Assembly (NCBI RefSeq): GCF_020379485.1
Contig: NC_063451.1
Span: 741,739-805,738 of the forward strand
Reading direction: 5' to 3'
Source: Brassica napus
Lineage: Eukaryota; Streptophyta; Magnoliopsida; Brassicales; Brassicaceae
DNA length: 64,000 bases
Of this stretch, positions 57,201-64,000 are shown piece by piece. Each line of letters starts with the position of its first letter. Position 1 is the stretch's first letter. The notes beneath the pieces are model-generated. The model had not been told where the DNA came from. It did no database searches and saw only the letters and a program-made list of their open reading frames with translations. Both the position numbers and the translations under genes were made by a program.

Positions 57201-60200
57201 TCAATCCAAAAGATTATAGGATTCAATATATAAAGCATTTACCAAAATTCAATATTTTTGTAGGGGTTGTTAGCACATAGATTTTGGAAAAATTTCAAAA
57301 AATAACAATATTGTTTTAATGCATAGTTGCATCCTGCACTAACATATGATGATGTTGAAAGAGGTTTGAAGCCTTTGTTGCCTCCGCTTTTCAAAAAAAT
57401 TGCAATTTTGTATTGGTTATTCCACTGGTTTAGATAGTATTATGAAGTTTTACTAATTAATTGATAAAAAATTATAACGATTTCCATATGCCTTAAAAAA
57501 AGTTTAGCATACATTAAAACAATTTTAGAATGTCGTTAGAAAATTTAGAACAACAATAAAAATTATAAGTTTTAGTATATAGAGCATTTAACGTAAAAGT
57601 CAATATTTTCGTAAGGGATAACACATAAATTTTGAAAAAAAAATCAAAAAATAAAAACAATTGCTTTAATGCATAGTTGCCTCATGTACTAATATATTAT
57701 GATGGTCAAAGAGGTTTGAAACATTTGTTGTCTCCGTTTCTATAGAGAAAAGCGATTTTATAATTGTTAGTTCGCTAATTTAGGGGGTATATGAAGTTTT
57801 ACTAAATTAATTTATAAAAAAATTGAACGATGCTCATGTACCATGAAAGAAAGTTTAGCATATATTAATACAAATGCAGAATATGGTTTGAAAATTTAAA
57901 ACAACACTAAATATTATAGGCTTCAGTATATAAAGCATTTACCAAAATTCAATATTTTTTGGACGGGTTAGCACATAGATTTTGAGAAAATTTCAAAAAA
58001 TATGAAAATATTGTTTTAATGCATTATTGCATCCTGCACTAACATATGATGATGTTGAAAGAGGTTTGGAGCCTTTGTTGTCTCCATTTTTCAAGAAAAT
58101 AGCGATTTTATAGTGATTATTCCACCGATTTAGGGAGTATTATGAAATTTTACTAAATTAATTGATAAGAAATTATAATGATTCTCATATACAATGAAAG
58201 AGAGTTTAACATATATTCATACAAACTTAGTAGATCGTTAGAAAACTTATAAAAACAATAAAAAGTATAAGTTTCAGTATATAGAGTGTTTAACGAAAAA
58301 CTCAATATTTTCATAGATTTTGAGGAAAATTCAAAAAATATAACAATATTGCTTTAATGCATAGTTGTTTCAAGTACTAATATATGATGATGGTCACAAG
58401 GGTTCCAAACCCTTGTTGTCTACATTTCTCTAAAGAATAGCGATTTTATAATGGTTAGTCCACAAATTTAGGGAGTATATGAAATTTTACTAAATTAATT
58501 TATAAAAAAATTGAAAGATGTAATGTACCTTGAAAAAGAGCTGAGCATACATTAATACAAATGTAGAATGTGGTTTGAAATATTAAAACAACACAAAATA
58601 TTATAGGATTCAGTATATAAAGCATTTTTCAAAATTTAATATTTTTGTAGGGGTTAGCACATAGATTTTGGAAAAAATTTCAAAAAATATGACAATATTG
58701 TTTTCATGCGTAGTTGCATCATGCACTAACATATGATGATATTGAAAGAGGTTTGGAGAATTTTTTTGTTTCCGTTTTTCAAGAAAATAGCGATTTTGTA
58801 GTAGCTATTCTACTGATTTAGATAATATTATGAAGTTTTACTAATTAATTGATAAACAAAATAGAACGATTCTCATACACCATAAAAAAAGGGTTTGACA
58901 TACATTAAAAAAATTTAGAATGCCGTTAAAAAATTTAGAACAACAATGAAAAGTATAAGTTTCAGTATATAGAGCGTTTAACGTAAAACTCAATATTTTC
59001 GTAGGGGATAACACATAAATTTTGAGAAAAAATAAAAAAATATAACAATTGCTTTAATGCATAGTTGCCTCATGTACTAATATATGATGATGGTCAAAGA
59101 GGTTTGAAACCTTTGTTGTCTCCATTTCTATAGAGAATAGGGATTTTATAATTGTTAGTTCACTAATTTAGGGAGTATACGAAGTTTTACTAAATTAATT
59201 TATAAAAAAAATTGAACGATGCTCATGTACCATAAAAGAAATTTTAGCATACATTAATACAAATGTAAAATGTGGTTATAAATTTTAAAACAACACAAAT
59301 ATTTTAGGGTTCAGTATATAAAGCATTTATCAAAATTAAATATTTTTGTAGAGGTTAATATATAAATTTTGAGAAAACTTAAAAAAATATGACAATATTG
59401 TTTTAATGCATAATTGCATCATACACTAATATATGATGATGTTGAAAGAGGTTTATAGCCTTTGTTGTGTCCGTTTTTCAAAAAAATAGTGATTTTGTAG
59501 TGGTTATTCCAATGATTTAGATTGTATTATGAAGTTTTACTAATTAATTGATAAAAAATTAGAACGATTCTCATATACCATAAAAGAGAGTTTAACATTC
59601 ATTAATACAAATTTATAATGTAGTTGCAAAACTTAGAACAACAATAAAAAGTATAAGTTTCAGTATATAAAGCATTTAACGTAAAACACAATATTTTCGT
59701 AGGGGGACAATATTGTTTTAATGCATAGTTGCCTCTTGTACTAATATATGATGATGGTCAAAGAGGTTTGAAACCTTTGTTATCTCTATTTTTCTAGAAA
59801 ATAGCGATCTTATAACGGTTAGTCCACTAGTTTAGGTAGTATATGAAGTTTTACTAAATTAATTTATAAAAAAATTGAACGATGCTCATGTACCATGAAA
59901 GAGAGTTTAGCATACATTCATACTAATATAGAATGTGGTTAGAAATTTTAAAACAACACTAAAGATTATAGGCTTCAGTATATAAAGCATTTACCAAAAT
60001 TCAATATTTTTGTCGGGGAACCACACATAGATTTTGAGAAAATTTCAAAAAATATGAAAATATTGTTTCAATGCATTGTTGCATCCTGCACTAACATATG
60101 ATGATGTTGAAAGAGGTTTGGAGCCTTTGTTGTCTCCATTTTTCAAGAAAATAGCGATTTTATAGTGGTTATTCCACCGATTTAGGGAGTATTATGAAAT

Positions 60201-63053
60201 TTTACTAAATAATTTATATGAAATTATAATGATTCCCAAATACAATGAAAGAGATTTTAACATACGTTAAAAAAATGTAGAATGTGGTCAGAAATTTTAA
60301 AACCACACTAAAAAGTTTAAGATTCAATATAAAGAGCGTTTAACGTAAAACTCAATATATTCGTAGGGGTTAAACATATAGATTTTGAGAAAAAAAATCA
60401 AAAAATATAACAATATTGCTTTAATGCATATTTGCCTCCTGTGCTAATATATGATGATGGTCAAAGAGGTTTGAAATCTTTGTTGTCTCCATTTCTCTCA
60501 AAATTAGCAATTTTATAATGGTTAGTCCACTAGTTTTGGGAGTATATGAAATTTTACTCAATTAATTTATAAAAAATTGAACGATGCTCATGTACTATGA
60601 AAGAGAGTTTAGCATACATTAATACAAATGTAAAATGTGGTTATAAATTTTAAAACAACACAAATATTATAGGGTTCAGTATATAAAGCATTTACCAAAA
60701 TTCAATATTTTTGTAGAGGTTAACATATAAATTTTGAGAAAAATTAAAAAAATATGACGATATTGTTTTAATGCATAGTTGCATCATACACTAATATATG
60801 ATGATGTTGAAAGAGCTTTATAGCCTTTGTTGTGTCCGTTTTTCAAGAAAATAGTGATTTTGTAGTGGTTATTCCAATGATTTAGATTGTATTATGTAGT
60901 TTTACTAATTAATTGATAAAAAATTAGAACGATTACCATATACCATAAAAGAGAGTTTAACATTCATTAATACAAATTTATAATGTAGTTGCAAAACTTA
61001 GAACAACAATAAAAAGTAGAAGTTTCAGTATATAGTATATAACGTATTTAACGTAAAACTTAATATTTTTGTAGGGGGACAATATTGCTTTAATGCATAG
61101 TTGCCTCTTGTACTAATATATGATAATGGTCAAAGAGGTTTGAAACCTTTGTTATCCCTATTTTTCTAGAAATTAGCGATTTTATAACGGTTAGTCCACT
61201 AATTTAGGTTGTATATGAAGTTTTACTAAATTAATTTATTAAAAAAATTGAACGATGCTCATGTACTATGAAAGAGAGTTTAGCATACATTCATACACAT
61301 GTAGAATGTGGTTAGAAATTTTAAAACAACACTAAAGATTATAGGCTTCAGTATATAAAGCATTTGCCAAAATTCAATATTTTTGTCGGGGGTTAACACA
61401 TAGATTTTGAGAAAATTTCAAAAAATATGAAAATATTGTTTTAATGCATTGTTGCATCCTGCACTAACATATGATGATGTTGAAAGAGGTTTGGAGCCTT
61501 TGTTGTCTCCATTTTTCAAGAAAATAGCGATTTTATAGTGGTTATTCCACCGATTTAGGGAGTATTATGAAATTTTACTAAATAATTTATAAGAAATTAT
61601 AATGATTCCCAAATACAATGAAACAGATTTTGACATACATTAAAAAAATGTAGAATGTAGTCAGAAATTTTAAAACCACACTAAAAAGTTTAAGATTCAA
61701 TATAAAGAGCGTTTAACGTAAAACTCAATATATTCGTAGGGGTTAACATATAGATTTTGAGAAAAAAAATCAAAAAATATAACAATATTGCTTTAATGCA
61801 TAGTTGCCTCATGTGCTAATAATGATGGTCAAAGAGGTTTGAAACTTTTGTTGTCTCCGTTTCTCTCAAAATTAGCATTTTTATAATGGTTAGTCCACTA
61901 ATTTAGGGAGTATATGAAATTTTACTCAATTAATTTATAAAAAATTGAACGATGCTCATGTACTATGAAAGAGAGTTTAGCATACATTAATACAAATGTA
62001 AAATGTGGTTATAAATTTTAAAACAACACAAATATTATAGGGTTCAGTATATAAAGTATTTACCAAAATTCAATATTTTTGTAGAGGTTAACATATAAAT
62101 TTTGAGAAAAATTAAAAAAATATGACAATATTGTTTTAATGCATAGTTATATCATACACTAATATATGATGATGTTGAAAGATGTTTATAGCCTTTGTTG
62201 TGTCCGTTTTTCAAGAAAATAGTGATTTTGTAATGGTTATTCCAATGATATAGATTGTATAATGAACTTTTACTAAGTAATTGATAAAAAAATTAGAACG
62301 ATTCCCATATACCGTAAAAAGAGTTTAACATACATTAAAACTAATTTATAGTGTTGTTAGAAAATTTAGAACAACAATAAAAAGTATAAGTTTCAGTATA
62401 TAGAGCGGTTAACGTAAAACTCAATATTTTTGTAGGGGCTAACACATAAATTTTGAGAAAAATTCAAAAAAATATAACAATTGCTTTAATGCATAGTTGC
62501 CTCATATACTAATATATGATGATGGTCAAAGAGGTTTGAAACTTTTGTTGTCTCCATTTCTTCAGAGAATAGCGATTTTATAATGGTTAGTCCACTAATT
62601 TAGGGAGTATACGAAGTTTTACTAAATTAATTTATAAAAAAAATTGAACGATGCTCATGTACCATGAAAGAGAGTTTAACATACATTAATACAAATAAAG
62701 AATGTGGTTAGAAATTTTAAAACAACACTAAAGATTATAGGCTTCAGTATATAAAACATTTACCAAAATTCAATATTTTTGTAGGGGTTAACACATAGAT
62801 TTTGAGAAAATTTCAAAAAATGTGGCAATATTGTTTTAATGCATAGTTTCATCCTACACTAACATATGATGATGTTGAAAGAGGTTTAGAGCCTTTGTTT
62901 TCTCCATTTTTCAAGAAAATAGAGATTTTATAGTGGTTATTTCACCGATTTAGGGAGTATTATGAAATTTTACTACATTAATTGATAATAAATTATAATG
63001 ATTCTCATATACAATGAAAGAGAGTTTAAGATACATTCATAAAAATATAGAAT
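54251..63053 (+). repeat. About 350-bp satellite array, right segment (about 25 monomers)
   Basis: Same family and orientation as the left segment. The 8.8 kb divided by 25 diagnostic sites gives about 352 bp per monomer. Types alternate almost strictly: B at about 54553, A 54900, A 55250, B 55603, A 55950, B 56306, A 56657, B 57003, A 57350, B 57703, A 58054, B 58390, A 58738, B 59088, A 59438, B 59754, A 60105, B 60456, A 60801, B 61124, A 61470, B 61815, A 62170, B 62522, A 62871. The unit is thus a dimer of about 700 bp. Two monomers (near 59700 and 61073) share the same deletion of about 40-50 bp. No genes. Confidence 0.93.
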
Positions 63054-63426
63054 TGTTGTAATCAGAGAGTTTAGAGACTGAATATTTCTGTGTTATTATT
63101 AATGATCAAGGAGGTTCATTTATATAAGGATTACAAGATGAAGATAAATGGAAAGTATCCAAAACCTAAATTCACTAGGATTAGGAAAACTACTAATACA
63201 TAATAATGGAAAGATTACATCTACTAGGAAAAGGAAAGAGTTTCATTTTCTCCGAGCTTTGTGGCCGCCTCTCTCTCTTTTGAAGTCGGCTCTCTCTCTC
63301 CTCTCTCTAGGGCTTCGGCTCTCTCTCTCCTCTCTCTAAGGCTTCGGCCATCTCTCCATCTTCTAGGTATTGGGCCGGTCTTGGACTGAGCTTGGTTAAT
63401 GGCAATCCACTCCATGATTTATAACA
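63054..63426 (-). repeat. 3' LTR of a minus-strand copia element
   Basis: On the minus strand the LTR begins TGTTATAAATCATGGAGTGG at 63426, directly after the purine tract CCAAGGGGGAG (63437-63427), and ends TTACAACA at 63054. This gives TGTTRTAA inverted ends and 373 bp. A TATA-like TTATATAAA lies at about 63118-63126. Two copies of a 30-bp CT-rich unit (ggctctctctctcctctctc...) lie at 63288-63347. The satellite continues up to its left edge. Confidence 0.82.
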
Positions 63427-64000
63427 CTCCCCCTTGGATGCCATAACCATACATGATTTGTAGTACGCTTCATGTTGCCTCATTAAAACCTTATCAAGAA
63501 AACCCAGTGGGACAAAACCATGATGAAGGAAAAAGAGTACAACACGCACTACTCCCCCTGATGTGAACCTCAGTGTAGGTTGTACATTCTACGCATCTTG
63601 GTGCGTGATATTTCTTGTATGTATAGGATGGGAGTAATCGGCCAAGTTCATTACTAAGCCATATCTAGACCACTTTGACCTCTTAGGTCGTTTCTCATGT
63701 CTCTTGACATCGAGTGTCCCGGTAAAGCATGTGTGCTAAATAATGTGAACCATATTGTTCTCGGGGATCACTATTGGGTCTTTGCAAATCGTGTTTGCAT
63801 GTGTCCATAGTCTAGACGTGATCGTCTACTGTTAACTCTTTACTTTGGTCGGACAAAATAAGTACTTATGGACAATGTACTAAACATGGTTATCATGAAC
63901 CTATGTCTTGATCTGGCCAATCCATGTCTGGATCATAGACCTTGTCTATACATGTCCACTACTTGTCTCATGAGTGTTCAAGATCAATGATCATTGATGT
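63427..64000 (-). mobile_element. Internal 3' region of the copia element, running off the window
   Basis: After the purine tract come ccttatcaagaaaaccca, gggacaaaaccatgatgaag and actccccctgatgtg, the block also present in the old copy at 26748-26880, where copia RNase H lies just beyond. From 63580 to the end no RNase H or RT motif could be read, so this is taken as 3' noncoding spacer. It contains several short rearranged motifs (gtctagac, catgtgtcc). The coding region should lie to the right. Confidence 0.6.

Noticed and set aside
44623..63053. CRISPR-like or bacterial repeat array
   Set aside because: Monomers of 350 bp without spacers in a plant genome; it is a satellite.

Overview
This is plant nuclear DNA, most likely from a polyploid-derived Brassicaceae genome such as Brassica, Raphanus or a close relative. 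Three things point there. The right-centre holds a gene-dense island whose order (E-class PPR, NAF1, E-class PPR, SCAMP, PP2C, PSB27, DUF789) matches, from memory, Arabidopsis thaliana chromosome 1 around At1g03510-At1g03610. Introns are short with GT/AG borders. Helitron, copia and gypsy relics are dense and of crucifer type. All family calls come from reading the translations; no database search was made.

Layout. 1-3826: 3' half of a Ty3/gypsy element (RNase H, integrase, C-terminal domain, 1,975-bp 3' LTR), inserted into a Ty1/copia element. 3827-7232: rest of that copia element (broken RT/RNase H, a hAT-like MITE, 826-bp 3' LTR), which itself interrupts an exon of an HD-ZIP IV (HDG-like) gene. 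7233-7851: two START-domain exons of that gene, minus strand. About 7860-25565: roughly 17.7 kb of very AT-rich, minus-strand, non-autonomous Helitrons in head-to-tail order. They carry an RPA1-like gene remnant and two separately rearranged genomic copies of the 3' part of the splicing factor gene SYF1. 25569-26233: the preceding START exons of the same HD-ZIP IV gene, so the Helitron block sits in one of its introns. 26600-27330: a degraded minus-strand copia fragment. 27331-29079: AT-rich intergenic DNA.

29080-44634 is the conserved island. In order: PPR (-), tRNA-Asp with a T-arm deletion, NAF1 (-), PPR (+, divergent from NAF1 over about 280 bp), SCAMP (-), tRNA-Gln(CUG), PP2C (-), PSB27 (+), and a frame-broken DUF789 gene (+). 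The PPR proteins and PSB27 serve organelles (RNA maturation and photosystem II repair). NAF1 serves H/ACA snoRNP assembly, SCAMP membrane traffic, and the myristoylation-type PP2C membrane-proximal dephosphorylation. They are neighbours by shared ancestry, not an operon.

44623-63053 is a tandem array of about 350-bp monomers, of two alternating types that form a dimeric higher-order repeat. It starts within the last codons of the DUF789 relic. It is split at 47878/54251 by a 6.4-kb minus-strand L1-type LINE flanked by a perfect 13-bp target duplication. The window ends in the 3' LTR (63054-63426) and internal DNA of a minus-strand copia element inserted in the array.
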